Shown in pieces: positions 15,628-25,273 of a DNA stretch of 64,000 nt. The notes below the pieces were generated by a model. The model saw nothing but the letters and a program-made list of their open reading frames with translations, searched no databases and was not told where the DNA came from. The position numbers and the translations under genes were made by a program. This DNA comes from SB11 sp035906255 (GTDB lineage Bacteria; Bacteroidota; Bacteroidia; UBA8524). The DNA is taken from positions 168,221-232,220 of the forward strand of contig JAMIFM010000025.1 of the NCBI GenBank assembly GCA_035906255.1, given 5' to 3'. Positions within the stretch are counted from its first letter, which is position 1, and each line of letters starts with the position of its first letter.

Positions 15628-18600
15628 TTAAAAATCGTAACCAAGTGAGAATTGGGTAAGACGGTCTTTTACCACACCGTTTTCAATACCCCACGCAAAA
15701 TCAAGACGCAAGTAGTAACCAAACAAGCGGGTACGTAAACCAACACCCGTACTTGCAACTACAGGGCTAACGGCATCAGTAAGGGTTACAATATAGCCTG
15801 CTCCGTCAATCACACGGGTATTATACGGTTGTTCATCAAACGGCGAAGTTCCGTACCATGCAGTGCCCAAATCAAAAAAGGGCACAATCATAAAATTGCG
15901 CAAATAATCAGCACGTACCGGTTTTTGGGTAACATAGGCCGCTATCGGAATCCTTACTTCAGTATTTAGTAAGGCATAGTTACTGCCGTTGCGGATGTTT
16001 TGTATAAATCCGCGCAAACTGTTGGCCTGCATTTGGTATAAGTATTGGCTGCCTTGCCCGCGTGAAATGGTGCTGTTATACGATGGCCCCAGCCAGTTTT
16101 CAACCCCGCCAATGTAATACTGCATTTTGGTAGTACCCACAGAAGCATTGGCCGTAAAACGTGTAGCCCAAATAATCTTATGGTGCAGCTTAATGTATTT
16201 GCGGTAATCAAGCCCAATGTTTATCATTTGGCGGTTATTGCCGCTAACCCCTTGGTACAACTCGCCAAACAATTTAAAACGAGAACCGTAGGGTAGGTTA
16301 ATGTCAATATTCTTAGTATTATCAAAAACCAACTCAGCTTTGGTAGCTACCCAGTTGTAATAAAAATCAGGTGTACGCAGCGATGCGCTGTCAGTACCCA
16401 GTACAATATTGCGGTCTTGCCTGCCCAGCAGGTGTAAACGCAACGACGTAGTTTCATTAAAAGGCAGTTTGGCACCCAAACGGCCTTCGTTTATCAACTG
16501 GCGGCTAATGGTGGGGCCGTCGTTCCTGCGCGATTGACGGAAAAAGGAAGCCTCCCAATTAATAGCGTGTTTACGGTTTTGGTAATCAATAAAGTAATCG
16601 CTGCCTGTAAGCGAAAAGGGGAAACGTACCCCTGCACTTACCCTATGGTTACCCAATAAATCACTAATGGCTGTTTTAACCTGAAATACAAGATTCATGT
16701 TGGCAAACGGGCTTGGGCCTTGTCCGTTAGTGTTCAGGTGGTAATACGTGTGCAGTATGCTGTTATCAATTTGCGATACATAATAATCGGGGAACATGGC
16801 AGTGAAAAAGTTACCCGTTACGGCACTTTCCTGCATTACGCTTCCTTTGGCTTTGCGGTTAAGTATATAATCAGCAGGGAAACGGGTTTGAAAAAAGTAT
16901 TTCCCCGTATCCACAGGTAGTTTATCAATTGAATCTTTGGGTACGATGGTAAAATTGGCCTGCTCTACCACAATGTCTTCTTCTTTCTTTTCAGGGGGAA
17001 CAACAATCGAAGTTTCAGGCGGCACATCACCGTAAAAATAGTTCATCTCCGTTTCAAGCCTGTATCCCGTTGGTACAATGTTTATGTATTCCGCATCAGC
17101 TTCTACTTCTTCTGATATATTGGTTTCAAAAATCTGATAACGGTTATTAAACATCAGTAGGTTGTACTCAGCATCATCAGTGCTGGCAAGGTCACGCCCT
17201 AAAATATTTCGTTTGTAGTTGGTAAGCGGATAATAACGGTACGAATTGGCAAACGTATTGGCCGCGTCAATAGAAACAATGGTGCTATCAGAAGTTGAAT
17301 ATGTTTTGCCGTTTATAATAATACTTTGTTGTGAACCTGTAGGAAGCAAAATTTTGCTGTGCAAGGTATCAATACGTCCGTTGGCATATCTTATAAATGC
17401 ACGCCCTTCTTTAAACACCACCGTATCCTTACAAGCGTATGCGTTGTAGATGCCGCTTATATCAGATACAAACGAGTAAAAACCGGGCAGGTAAAACACG
17501 GGTTGCAGCTCATTTATTTCAGGGGTATTAGTAATACGTTTTAGCGTGTTGTTTTTGGTGGTATAATTATACAAAAACACATCAAAGCTGCCTTCATGCT
17601 CCGAATCGTGTAAAAATCCGGTACTAAAAGCCAATGTATCATACGGACGGTTTGAACTGAATATCAACTGCGATTGGTCGGCATTAAAACGTGGCCACAA
17701 ATCGTCAAAAATATCATCCGTTAGTTGGGTAAGGGCTTCGCTGGTCAAATCATACAAATACAAATCAGTTTGCCCGTTTTTAATGGCCGAAATCAGCAAC
17801 GTATTATTATCGGCAAAATCATAACTCAATACTTGGTCTATCTTGTCAGAGATAACATAGCGTTGGGTTATTTTTTCATTGGCATCAATTTTCACAAGGC
17901 GGGTTTTGCCGCGTTCGTAATAAAGTACTCCAAGGTTTTTTCCGCCCGGCTCCCATGCCAGTACAGGGTAATTATAATTAATAACTTGATAGCCCTCTTG
18001 CTTGCCGCCTGTAAAAACAGTAGATTCTTTTTTATCCCGTTTGTCGTATATCTTCACCTGCCAGTACCCGTTTTTGTTCATCACAAACGCCACCCTTTTA
18101 CCATTAGGATGCGTTTTTAACTGTGTATGCGGGTAACCTGAAACCTTATCAGGAATGTTCAGCAACTTGCGGGGTACTTCACGTTCATTCTCACTGTCTT
18201 TATATTTCTTTTCATAATGTGTCAGCCAATCGGTTATCAACGCCCCGCCCGATATTCCCAACACAAAATTAAAAGCACCCTCATAACCTTTACTAAGGCG
18301 GGTATAATGCAAAATTTCCGAAATGTATTTATCACCGTACTTGTCGCCAATGTAATTCCAAATACTGTGGCCGGCCACAATAGCATCTTCCTCACTCAGC
18401 CAGTTAAAATTTTTGTACTTACCTGATAAAATACCATCGCGCACACGGCTGTCAATATCAGTATCCCAAGGGTTGGCAGCATAAGCCGTTAATCCTTTAA
18501 AAAACCACGAAGGCAAAAACAACAAACTGGATGATTGCACCCGTTCTTGTATCGTATTGCCATAAATCATCTCGCTAAGTATAATTTCGGCAATACCGCG

Positions 18601-19020
18601 TTTTATCTGCTGTTCAAAATTAGCGTGAGTACCATCGTACCATGCAATTACCTTATTATCCACCACATAAGTGTACCCGCCCACATTGTATAGTTGCTCT
18701 TGCAAGCCGGTATTGCTTTGGCGCAGGTCTTCAATCGTATTAAACACAATGATTTCAACCTTGCCGCCTACGCGGTATGAAAACAGGTTTTCAATATCAC
18801 TTATATTTTCTTCAGCTGTTTGGCGGGCAAATTCAGCAAGATTTTTTCCGCCTTGATAGTAGAAGGCATCAACGTTTTCGGTACTAAGTACCTGCCAATC
18901 GAAATTTTTATACGGAAGACGGTTTTGCCCGAAAGTGGTATTTACCCCTTGCGCCTTTGCAGACCCGAAGACGGTGAGTAAAACAAGGAAAATATATATA
19001 CTTCGCAAAGGAATGGACAT
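15628..19020 (-). CDS. Degenerate peptidase-like / TolB propeller / Omp85-like barrel fusion protein
   Basis: This 1130-residue outer-membrane protein has a signal peptide ending near residue 23 (AKAQ). Residues about 35-285 resemble the gluzincin (MA-clan) fold. The sites where a zinc peptidase shows HExxH and a downstream Glu read RGIAEIILSEM (141-151) and SWFFKGLTAY (171-180), so the metal ligands are lost. Residues about 290-570 form a TolB/PD40-type beta-propeller (NGKRVAFVMN, LTDDIFDDLWPRFNADQSQL, FSSNRP). A linker follows, then a C-terminal beta-barrel (about 790-1130) resembling Omp85/BamA: LRGF at 1002-1005, NTEVRIPI, PFFDLGTAW, GVGLRTRL and a terminal Phe. Such proteins are often labelled TolB in Bacteroidota. 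No POTRA domain is evident. The function is unknown; a surface protein-handling or translocation role is plausible. Confidence 0.75.
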   Translation of the reverse strand: MSIPLRSIYIFLVLLTVFGSAKAQGVNTTFGQNRLPYKNFDWQVLSTENVDAFYYQGGKNLAEFARQTAEENISDIENLFSYRVGGKVEIIVFNTIEDLRQSNTGLQEQLYNVGGYTYVVDNKVIAWYDGTHANFEQQIKRGIAEIILSEMIYGNTIQERVQSSSLLFLPSWFFKGLTAYAANPWDTDIDSRVRDGILSGKYKNFNWLSEEDAIVAGHSIWNYIGDKYGDKYISEILHYTRLSKGYEGAFNFVLGISGGALITDWLTHYEKKYKDSENEREVPRKLLNIPDKVSGYPHTQLKTHPNGKRVAFVMNKNGYWQVKIYDKRDKKESTVFTGGKQEGYQVINYNYPVLAWEPGGKNLGVLYYERGKTRLVKIDANEKITQRYVISDKIDQVLSYDFADNNTLLISAIKNGQTDLYLYDLTSEALTQLTDDIFDDLWPRFNADQSQLIFSSNRPYDTLAFSTGFLHDSEHEGSFDVFLYNYTTKNNTLKRITNTPEINELQPVFYLPGFYSFVSDISGIYNAYACKDTVVFKEGRAFIRYANGRIDTLHSKILLPTGSQQSIIINGKTYSTSDSTIVSIDAANTFANSYRYYPLTNYKRNILGRDLASTDDAEYNLLMFNNRYQIFETNISEEVEADAEYINIVPTGYRLETEMNYFYGDVPPETSIVVPPEKKEEDIVVEQANFTIVPKDSIDKLPVDTGKYFFQTRFPADYILNRKAKGSVMQESAVTGNFFTAMFPDYYVSQIDNSILHTYYHLNTNGQGPSPFANMNLVFQVKTAISDLLGNHRVSAGVRFPFSLTGSDYFIDYQNRKHAINWEASFFRQSRRNDGPTISRQLINEGRLGAKLPFNETTSLRLHLLGRQDRNIVLGTDSASLRTPDFYYNWVATKAELVFDNTKNIDINLPYGSRFKLFGELYQGVSGNNRQMINIGLDYRKYIKLHHKIIWATRFTANASVGTTKMQYYIGGVENWLGPSYNSTISRGQGSQYLYQMQANSLRGFIQNIRNGSNYALLNTEVRIPIAAYVTQKPVRADYLRNFMIVPFFDLGTAWYGTSPFDEQPYNTRVIDGAGYIVTLTDAVSPVVASTGVGLRTRLFGYYLRLDFAWGIENGVVKDRLTQFSLGYDF

Positions 19021-19122
19021 GCTAATAGCAAACTTACTTATTTTATAAGTATAAACTGTTTATGGGGGCAAATTGTTGTAACAAACGCAATTTTATAGCC
19101 CTGCGGTTGTAGCAGAAACAAC

Positions 19123-19130
19123 TATTTTTG
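19123..19130 (+). promoter_or_regulatory. -7 promoter element TATTTTTG before the MBL hydrolase gene
   Basis: An exact TAnnTTTG lies seven bases upstream of the ATG at 19138, in the divergent spacer with the 1130-residue protein gene. No clear -33 box was seen. Near-leaderless transcription is implied. Confidence 0.5.
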
Positions 19131-19137
19131 AACCCTG

Positions 19138-19782
19138 ATGATGAAGGTAAAATACTTTACGTTTAATTTTTTTGGTGAGAATACCTATGTGTTGTATGAC
19201 GAAACGGGTGAATGTGTGATTGTTGACCCCGGATGTTATACCGCTGAAGAAGAAATGGCTCTTGCAGGTTTTATTGAAGAAAAACAATTAACACCTGTAA
19301 AGTTGTTAAATACTCATTGCCATATCGACCATATTTTAGGGAATGATTTTGTGGCAAGAAAGTATGGGCTTGAGTTGTATTGCCATGCTTATGAAGTGGA
19401 TTGGTTAACCCAAGCACCTCACTATGGGTTGGCAATGTACAATGTACGGGTAACCCCTTCGCCACAACCTGCGGTTTTTTTGAGTGAAGGTGATGTTGTA
19501 AAGTTTGGTAATAGTGAATTGCAGGTATTGTTTGCCCCCGGTCATTCGGTGGGTAGCATTGTTTTTTACAATACGGCAGATAAATGCGCCATTGTGGGCG
19601 ATGTGATATTTAACCGCAGTGTAGGTCGTACCGATTTACCGGGTGGAGACACGCAAACACTTATGCAGTCTATCAAAACAAAAATTTACACCCTGCCTGA
19701 TGATACCGTATTATACCCCGGCCACATGGAACCGACAACAGTAGGGGAGGAGAAACTATACAATCCTTTTGTAAGAGGATAA
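19138..19782 (+). CDS. MBL-fold metallo-hydrolase (glyoxalase II-like)
   Basis: This 214-residue cytosolic protein has the metallo-beta-lactamase signature THCHIDH (residues 59-65), which supplies His60, His62, Asp64 and His65 as zinc ligands. Further ligand sites follow in APGHSVGSI, in VGDVIFNRSVGRTDLPGG and in YPGHMEPTT. This pattern is that of the hydroxyacylglutathione-hydrolase-like subgroup, which hydrolyses thioesters or related substrates; without the C-terminal substrate-binding domain of true glyoxalase II the substrate is uncertain. It is a single gene with its own -7 element and a terminator at 19807-19832. Confidence 0.9.
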   Translation: MMKVKYFTFNFFGENTYVLYDETGECVIVDPGCYTAEEEMALAGFIEEKQLTPVKLLNTHCHIDHILGNDFVARKYGLELYCHAYEVDWLTQAPHYGLAMYNVRVTPSPQPAVFLSEGDVVKFGNSELQVLFAPGHSVGSIVFYNTADKCAIVGDVIFNRSVGRTDLPGGDTQTLMQSIKTKIYTLPDDTVLYPGHMEPTTVGEEKLYNPFVRG

Positions 19783-19806
19783 ACTAAGAAACTGTAAAGA
19801 AAAGGG

Positions 19807-19832
19807 AGCTGTCTTAAAAGGCAGCTTTTTTT
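19807..19832 (+). terminator. Rho-independent terminator after the MBL gene
   Basis: AGCTGTCTT (19807-19815) pairs with AAGGCAGCT (19818-19826) with one G-T wobble, followed by a run of seven T. Confidence 0.75.
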
Positions 19833-19835
19833 GTT

Positions 19836-19975
19836 TCGGAGGGATTGCTTCGGGGATACCCTTGCAATGACGGGTAGCCCTGTCATGCTTACGTAGGAAG
19901 CAACTTATCGAGCTATGTTAACACACTTGCAATAAGTTTCCTCGCTGCGCTTCGGAATGATAGGAGAACAAAGCA
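19836..19975. repeat. Degenerate dispersed intergenic repeat (CAATGACGGG / GGAATGATAGG type)
   Basis: This non-coding stretch contains mirror-like pieces: GGGATTGCTTCGG ... TTGCAATGACGGG, then GTCATGCTTACGTAGGAAGC, then AGGAAGCAACTTAT facing AATAAGTTTCCT, and CTGCGCTTCGGAATGATAGG. Such 'TGCTTCG...CAATGACG' sequences are a familiar class of interspersed palindromic repeat in many bacterial genomes. It is degenerate and probably inactive. No gene is present in this part of the spacer. Confidence 0.5.
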
Positions 19976-19989
19976 CTGAACATACAAAC

Positions 19990-20030
19990 AAAAAAGGGAC
20001 TGTTTCAACATTTGAAACAGTCCCTTTTTT
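19990..20030 (-). terminator. Strong bidirectional terminator downstream of porV
   Basis: A perfect 19-base stem (19990-20008 with 20012-20030) closes a three-base loop, with A-rich DNA on the left and T-rich on the right. It lies 16 bases beyond the porV stop. Confidence 0.9.
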
Positions 20031-20046
20031 TATAAGGTTGTTGTTA

Positions 20047-21249
20047 TTATTTAGTCTCGGTATTGTTTTGTGATTTAAAGGCATCCAAGCTAAAGTGCAA
20101 CGTAAACCTAAGTGTGTTTTGCAAGGGGTGGCGTTGTTGTATAGGGGCAAGGTAGGCGGCATCAATACCAAATACCTTGTATTTAATACCCACACCAAAG
20201 GTTAGGTATTTACGGTTACCCTTGTCAGGGTGCTCGTAAAAGAAACCCATACGGGCGGCTAATAATTTATCATACCAGTATTCAACCCCTGTAGAAATAT
20301 TAATCTCTTGCAATTCTTCTTTAAACCCGTTAGGAGCATCGGTAAATGATTGTAACATACCTTGTATAACGGGCACATTAGGGTCTTTACCTTTTAAGAT
20401 GATAGGCTTTCCGTCAGGGCCTATTTTTGCGGTACCGTTAGGGTTACGGTCGTAAATAGGGTTGCTGGGTATCAGCAGTTTATTAAAATCAAGCAAAAAG
20501 CCTACATCGTTGTGGTCGTCAACAATGTACTTAGCGTAACCGCCTATTTTAAGGTTGGTAGGGATAAATTGACGGTTAGCAGTTGTCGAATAAGTGATTT
20601 TGTTACCAATGTTAGAAATGTTGGCACCAAAAGCATACTCAAGTTTCTTGCCTTCAATTTTAGTACTGCGCCTGTAATAAGCCGATACGTCGGCAGCACC
20701 TGCAATACCTGAGTTTGAGGTAGCACCGCTTTGCTGCAAACCGCCTGTTAGGTTTGAGTAGATAAAGCGACCTGTTACACCCATTGAGAAGTATTTTGAC
20801 AATTGGGTAGCATAGGTCAAATCCACAGCAAACTCGTTAGGGTTAAATGAGCCTAATGAGTTTCCTTGTATATCGGTAAAGTTGATGGTACCCAATGAGA
20901 AATAGCGTAACGAACCGGCCATAGTACTGCGGCTGTTAATACGCCCGTATCCTGTAAAATACAAGAAGTTTACGTCGTTTACCAATTGGCGCAACCATGG
21001 GGTAACCCCGGTTGATACGCCGCCTTTATCTTGTATAAAAGCGTACTTTGACGGATTCCAGTGGGTTGAGTTTGCATCGGGGGTTAGGGCTACACCCGCA
21101 TCTCCCAATGCGCCCGAACGTGCATCAGTACTTATAAGCAAAAAGGGTACTGTGGTAGTTATAACAGTACGGTTTGTAAATTGACCCTGAGCAAATGCCG
21201 GAGCAGCAAGCACAAGTAACAAAGCCCCGGAGATTAGTTTTTTAATCAT
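20047..21249 (-). CDS. porV: Type IX secretion outer-membrane shuttle protein PorV (LptO)
   Basis: This FadL-like outer-membrane beta-barrel of about 400 residues has the signal peptide MIKKLISGALLLVLAAPAFAQ. Family marks are TVPFLLISTDARSGALGDAGVALTPDANSTHWNPSKYAF near the start, where PorV proteins show the conserved 'DARSGGMGDAGVA' block, followed by alternating strands and a C-terminal LRFTLHFSL strand. PorV collects cargo from the SprA/Sov translocon and delivers it to the PorU sortase. The start at 21249 is chosen over an ATG eight codons earlier because a TATATTTG promoter element (minus strand, 21278-21271) overlaps the longer start. It lies 49 bases after porU, the order known from other Bacteroidota, and a strong terminator follows. 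Confidence 0.95.
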   Translation of the reverse strand: MIKKLISGALLLVLAAPAFAQGQFTNRTVITTTVPFLLISTDARSGALGDAGVALTPDANSTHWNPSKYAFIQDKGGVSTGVTPWLRQLVNDVNFLYFTGYGRINSRSTMAGSLRYFSLGTINFTDIQGNSLGSFNPNEFAVDLTYATQLSKYFSMGVTGRFIYSNLTGGLQQSGATSNSGIAGAADVSAYYRRSTKIEGKKLEYAFGANISNIGNKITYSTTANRQFIPTNLKIGGYAKYIVDDHNDVGFLLDFNKLLIPSNPIYDRNPNGTAKIGPDGKPIILKGKDPNVPVIQGMLQSFTDAPNGFKEELQEINISTGVEYWYDKLLAARMGFFYEHPDKGNRKYLTFGVGIKYKVFGIDAAYLAPIQQRHPLQNTLRFTLHFSLDAFKSQNNTETK

Positions 21250-21270
21250 TCCTTCAAAAATTCTAATTGG

Positions 21271-21278
21271 CAAATATA
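21271..21278 (-). promoter_or_regulatory. -7 promoter element TATATTTG for porV
   Basis: On the minus strand, 21278 to 21271 reads TATATTTG, an exact TAnnTTTG, in the 49-base porU-porV gap. The predicted transcript start near 21266 leaves a leader of about 17 bases. It suggests that porV can be expressed separately from porU. Confidence 0.5.
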
Positions 21279-21298
21279 TTATTTAGCCCTACAATCTC

Positions 21299-24200
21299 TT
21301 ATTTAATTAACACCATTTTCTCTGTTTGTTCAACGGTGTCGTTTCCACAACGCACTTTTACTCTAAATAAGTATAAACCTTGTGAAATATTATTGCCATA
21401 ATCGTTGGCTATATCCCATTCAAGCCCGTCAACATTGGCGTTTGCATTAGGGATAACAGTATTCATACTCTTTAATAATTGGCCGCCTAAGGTGTATATT
21501 TCAACATCAACGGTCAACTCTTTACCTTGTTTATTGTGCTCAAAATAAAAGGTAGTTTTATCGGTAAAAGGGTTAGGATAATTCATCAGGCGTTTTATGG
21601 CCAGTTTTTCAGAATTTTCAACCACAAACTCTGTGTAGCCTTCGGCTGAGTTGTTGTAAACGTCCCAAACCTTCACTTTAATACTGTGCAATCCCTCGCT
21701 AAGGCCGCTCAACGGATAGCGTATTTCTCCCGATTGGTAACTATCAAGCGTGGCTTGGTAATAATCGTTCAAAATCATCATTGTACTGCGGTCTCCGTCT
21801 AATATTGCCGTTAAATCACGGCCAATACCATTACCTGTGGTGTTAATACCGTGCAAATCGGTAACCAATGCTAACAGGGTCGGGCTTTCATTGGTTACCC
21901 CTCCGAAACGGAAAGTTGTATCGTTCATAAACAACCGCACAGTTGGTCCTTTAATATCAACAGGGGCACCTTGTTCAGTACCTGTAACTACAAGACTGTC
22001 ATAATATCCGTGCGCATCAATATCGGCAGTGTTGGCGTAGTAGCTTATTTTGCCGCTGCCTATTGCATACGAAATATCTTGAGGAACAATAAAGCTAAAC
22101 TCAAACTCACCGTTTTTCACACTTGCTTTTCCTTTGTAAATAATGTTCTTATACATTCCAAAAGGCATTTTGCTACTGTTAGGGTCGTTGGCAAGGGTGG
22201 TAAGTTTACTTTCCTTATCAAAAACAATGGGGTACACAATACCGTTAAAATTGGTCAACGTATTGCCGCTGTGGTCTTGCACCTCGCCTTTAATAGTAAC
22301 TTTTGATAAAGCTCTGGCTGTATCGCTTGAGCTACCATTAGCAGGGTTTCCGTTAATTTCAGTAGTAACTACTTTTTGCGATGGGTAGGCCAATGTAACA
22401 GCAGGGTCTCCCAACAACGTAAAGTTGCGGCTGTTTAAAGAAAGTTCTTTGTTTTTGGCGGTTTTAAACACATCGCCCAAACGGGGAACGCGGCCATTAT
22501 GAAGTGAAAAGATATTCTTTTCATACACCGCCTTGTTAAGAATATGGTTGGGGTATTGATACACCAACCTAACGGTAGTGAAAAGAGCAATGCCACCGCC
22601 GTTGGGGTTTAGCAATACTAATTCTCCGGCCGATGTTCTACCCGGGTCGTCAAAGCGGCTAAACTCACACGTTGCGGTAATAAACAAGGGCATATTGTAA
22701 GGGTTGTTCCACGCATTAATCATAGGAATATCTATAATTTGCTCGTGCGCCAAGCCTAATTCACCGCCGTGTCCGTTATAGTTTACTGTTAATGCCCCTT
22801 GTGTTACCTTTCTGGTAATATCTTTATTTACATCTGGGTAGCGGGTACCGTTACCTACCGATACTTGTTTAAAGGCATCTAAATATATTTTATAGGTATT
22901 GTAGTTGCGGAAATCCCTTTCTACAATTCCAGAAAATGTTTGTCCGTCTTTAAAGTGTTCATTACCGTCTTCATCATCCGCAATAAAACATACTTCGTTT
23001 CTCCAACTCCCAAAACTTTTGTTATTGGTATAGCGGATTACTTTATCCACCATTTGCTGGGCTTGCTCAGCCGTTTGAACGGGAAACCTGCCTACACCTA
23101 AATCACTGGTTTCGTCCATCCCGCCATTTTCACTCCATTCCCCCTCATTGTCATCCATGTGGGTGAAAAAATCATCAGAGCAATATGAATATACAGGGCT
23201 GTGAATGTTCCTGCTTTGGTAGGTGGGTACAAAATTGGTGTTTTTGGCCAATCGGTCTTTGTAATCATACGAAGCATCGCCAAACATCAGTAAATACCGG
23301 ATACTGTCTGTTTGGCCGGGACGGTCGTAAAACATTTTCAAAAAGTTACGGATAGCACTCACATCCTGTTTACCTGATGAAAACTCATTATATATCTGTT
23401 GCGGAGTAACCACTGCTGTATTAAGTCCGTCAAAATCCCTGTGATGTTGGGCAAGTTTTTCAGCAGCCTTTAAAAAATCAGGATGCGCAACTATCACCAT
23501 TTCAATATTGCGCAAACCATGCAGGTTTTGGTTTTCAACTGAAGTTACAGACTCGGGTTTTAACAAAGTAGCATCATCAAAGGCGACAAAAGTGCGTAGT
23601 TTTTTAGTCTCTAATGTAAAACGTCTTTGCTGTCCGTTTTTTCGGTGTGTTTGCCTTTGGGCATCCATTGGAGAGGTAACTTCCCAAATAGAAATATTTT
23701 GAGCGTTATCGTCAAAAACAAACTCAGTAAGGTTGGCTCCGCCTATGTTTTTATTATCCCTGATAATTACCTGTCCACCACCGTTAAAACGCATTTGGCG
23801 GCGTGCGGCAATCTCAAAAAAGTTTAGCCAAGCAGTACAAGTAGGAGCAGGTTTATTAAGAGAGTATTTTAGGTTAAGAGTGTTTCCTGTAACAAAAAAC
23901 GAACCCTCGGTGGTGTCGGGAGTATCAATATAACTGCCCTCGTAGCTAAATGTTATACCGTTAATAAGGTGGTTTAATACAGGTTGACCGTTGCAGGTAG
24001 TGAATACCGACATATTTACGGGCGAGCGGCCGATAACTTGCGACCTCATTTTTACAGGCTGATTAATATCAAGGTCGGGAATTTCAAACGAGTAATCGTA
24101 TGAAAGAACTTTATCAAACTTTTCGCCAAACCACTCCCTGCCTGATTCTAAAAGGTTTTCTAAATCCTTCTCCTGAAAATAAAGCACATCGCAAGTAGTG

Positions 24201-25129
24201 GTAGTATTTGTAGGTGCACCCGCATCTTCGGCTTGGTCAGCAATTCTTTTTCCTCCTGCGGCACCAACGGTTACATAATAATAGTTACGGTCGGCATACT
24301 TGTGGGGGCGGTGTTTATATTTCAGGGTAGTGTAATCAAACTCCCATACGTTAGGCCCTTCGGCGTAAAACAATAAATAGTCATTACCGTCAAACTTTCC
24401 GTTTTGGTTAAAGTCTTTCACCTCAATAGGGTTCTCAACCAAATCATCGTTTTTTGTACCAAGATTGGCTTGTGGCAGCATACCGCCGCCGTTTCCATAC
24501 AAACGCAGTGTTGTAATATCGGCACCGTTTGCATTTACTCCTGCATCGGCCAGCTGTGAAACAGTAACCCTGTGTACACCCTCTTTAGCTACCGTCACTT
24601 TTGCCCATTTACCGCTTGCCAATACTGAGTTTTCAGCCCAAACGTAAGTAGCGGCGGTTGTCGCTTCTAATGATGGGGTAGCCGTGAGGCTGATAGTGAA
24701 TGAGGTGATTTTTTTTATCTCGCCTGTAGTATTGTCTATTATCAACGGAATAAACAATAAGCGGCCTGCGGGTTTCCTGTTAAGTGTTAAATAATAAATA
24801 GTAGGGGAAAACTTATCAGGTACATCGGCTGGGTTGATGCCTGCCAGTTCTTCGGGCAACAAAGGAGCTGTTTCATACGCCGTAAGTTGTGCAGTTACTT
24901 TTGCCGGATAATCCAATTCAAAGATATAAGAATAGGAAGGGGTTGGCGAGGCAACATTTTGCAAACTTGCGTTATCAAAGGTTATATAAGGCTTACCTTC
25001 TTGCCCCTCAGCCGGTTTCACCACGTGCCAATTAATGGTTTGGCTAATGGTAAATACTTTTTGAGCTTGGACAGTACCCAAGAAAGAAGCAAGAAAAATT
25101 AACAAAAGCTGTACTTTTAAAGTCTTCAT
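21299..25129 (-). CDS. porU: Type IX secretion sortase PorU (C25 gingipain-like)
   Basis: This 1276-residue surface peptidase has the signal peptide MKTLKVQLLLIFLASFLGTVQAQ, which fixes the start at 25129 rather than at an upstream codon. The C25 cysteine-peptidase domain lies in the middle: the catalytic dyad is His787 in NYNGHGGE and Cys821 in TATCEFSRFDDPGRTS, with GGGIALFTTVRLVY after it. The C-terminal region has Ig-like strands and a sorting-domain-like end (LMNYPNPFTDKTTFYFEH ... GLYLFRVKV). PorU removes the C-terminal sorting signal of cargo and joins it to anionic lipopolysaccharide. It precedes porV on the same strand and is divergent from porP/sprF and gldJ. Confidence 0.96.
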   Translation of the reverse strand: MKTLKVQLLLIFLASFLGTVQAQKVFTISQTINWHVVKPAEGQEGKPYITFDNASLQNVASPTPSYSYIFELDYPAKVTAQLTAYETAPLLPEELAGINPADVPDKFSPTIYYLTLNRKPAGRLLFIPLIIDNTTGEIKKITSFTISLTATPSLEATTAATYVWAENSVLASGKWAKVTVAKEGVHRVTVSQLADAGVNANGADITTLRLYGNGGGMLPQANLGTKNDDLVENPIEVKDFNQNGKFDGNDYLLFYAEGPNVWEFDYTTLKYKHRPHKYADRNYYYVTVGAAGGKRIADQAEDAGAPTNTTTTCDVLYFQEKDLENLLESGREWFGEKFDKVLSYDYSFEIPDLDINQPVKMRSQVIGRSPVNMSVFTTCNGQPVLNHLINGITFSYEGSYIDTPDTTEGSFFVTGNTLNLKYSLNKPAPTCTAWLNFFEIAARRQMRFNGGGQVIIRDNKNIGGANLTEFVFDDNAQNISIWEVTSPMDAQRQTHRKNGQQRRFTLETKKLRTFVAFDDATLLKPESVTSVENQNLHGLRNIEMVIVAHPDFLKAAEKLAQHHRDFDGLNTAVVTPQQIYNEFSSGKQDVSAIRNFLKMFYDRPGQTDSIRYLLMFGDASYDYKDRLAKNTNFVPTYQSRNIHSPVYSYCSDDFFTHMDDNEGEWSENGGMDETSDLGVGRFPVQTAEQAQQMVDKVIRYTNNKSFGSWRNEVCFIADDEDGNEHFKDGQTFSGIVERDFRNYNTYKIYLDAFKQVSVGNGTRYPDVNKDITRKVTQGALTVNYNGHGGELGLAHEQIIDIPMINAWNNPYNMPLFITATCEFSRFDDPGRTSAGELVLLNPNGGGIALFTTVRLVYQYPNHILNKAVYEKNIFSLHNGRVPRLGDVFKTAKNKELSLNSRNFTLLGDPAVTLAYPSQKVVTTEINGNPANGSSSDTARALSKVTIKGEVQDHSGNTLTNFNGIVYPIVFDKESKLTTLANDPNSSKMPFGMYKNIIYKGKASVKNGEFEFSFIVPQDISYAIGSGKISYYANTADIDAHGYYDSLVVTGTEQGAPVDIKGPTVRLFMNDTTFRFGGVTNESPTLLALVTDLHGINTTGNGIGRDLTAILDGDRSTMMILNDYYQATLDSYQSGEIRYPLSGLSEGLHSIKVKVWDVYNNSAEGYTEFVVENSEKLAIKRLMNYPNPFTDKTTFYFEHNKQGKELTVDVEIYTLGGQLLKSMNTVIPNANANVDGLEWDIANDYGNNISQGLYLFRVKVRCGNDTVEQTEKMVLIK

Positions 25130-25203
25130 GTTGTAACTTGCAAGTTGAACAATATTTTTTATAAAATAAGCGTTAAATGTGATGTTGCAATAACGTATAA
25201 TTG

Positions 25204-25211
25204 CAAAGGTA
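25204..25211 (-). promoter_or_regulatory. -7 promoter element TACCTTTG for porU
   Basis: On the minus strand, 25211 to 25204 reads TACCTTTG, an exact TAnnTTTG, in the divergent spacer. It predicts a leader of about 70 bases. No good -33 box was seen. Confidence 0.45.
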
Positions 25212-25273
25212 TAGTATGACGTTTTTACACACATAAGATACATACGATATATATGACCCAATATTTACTTAAA

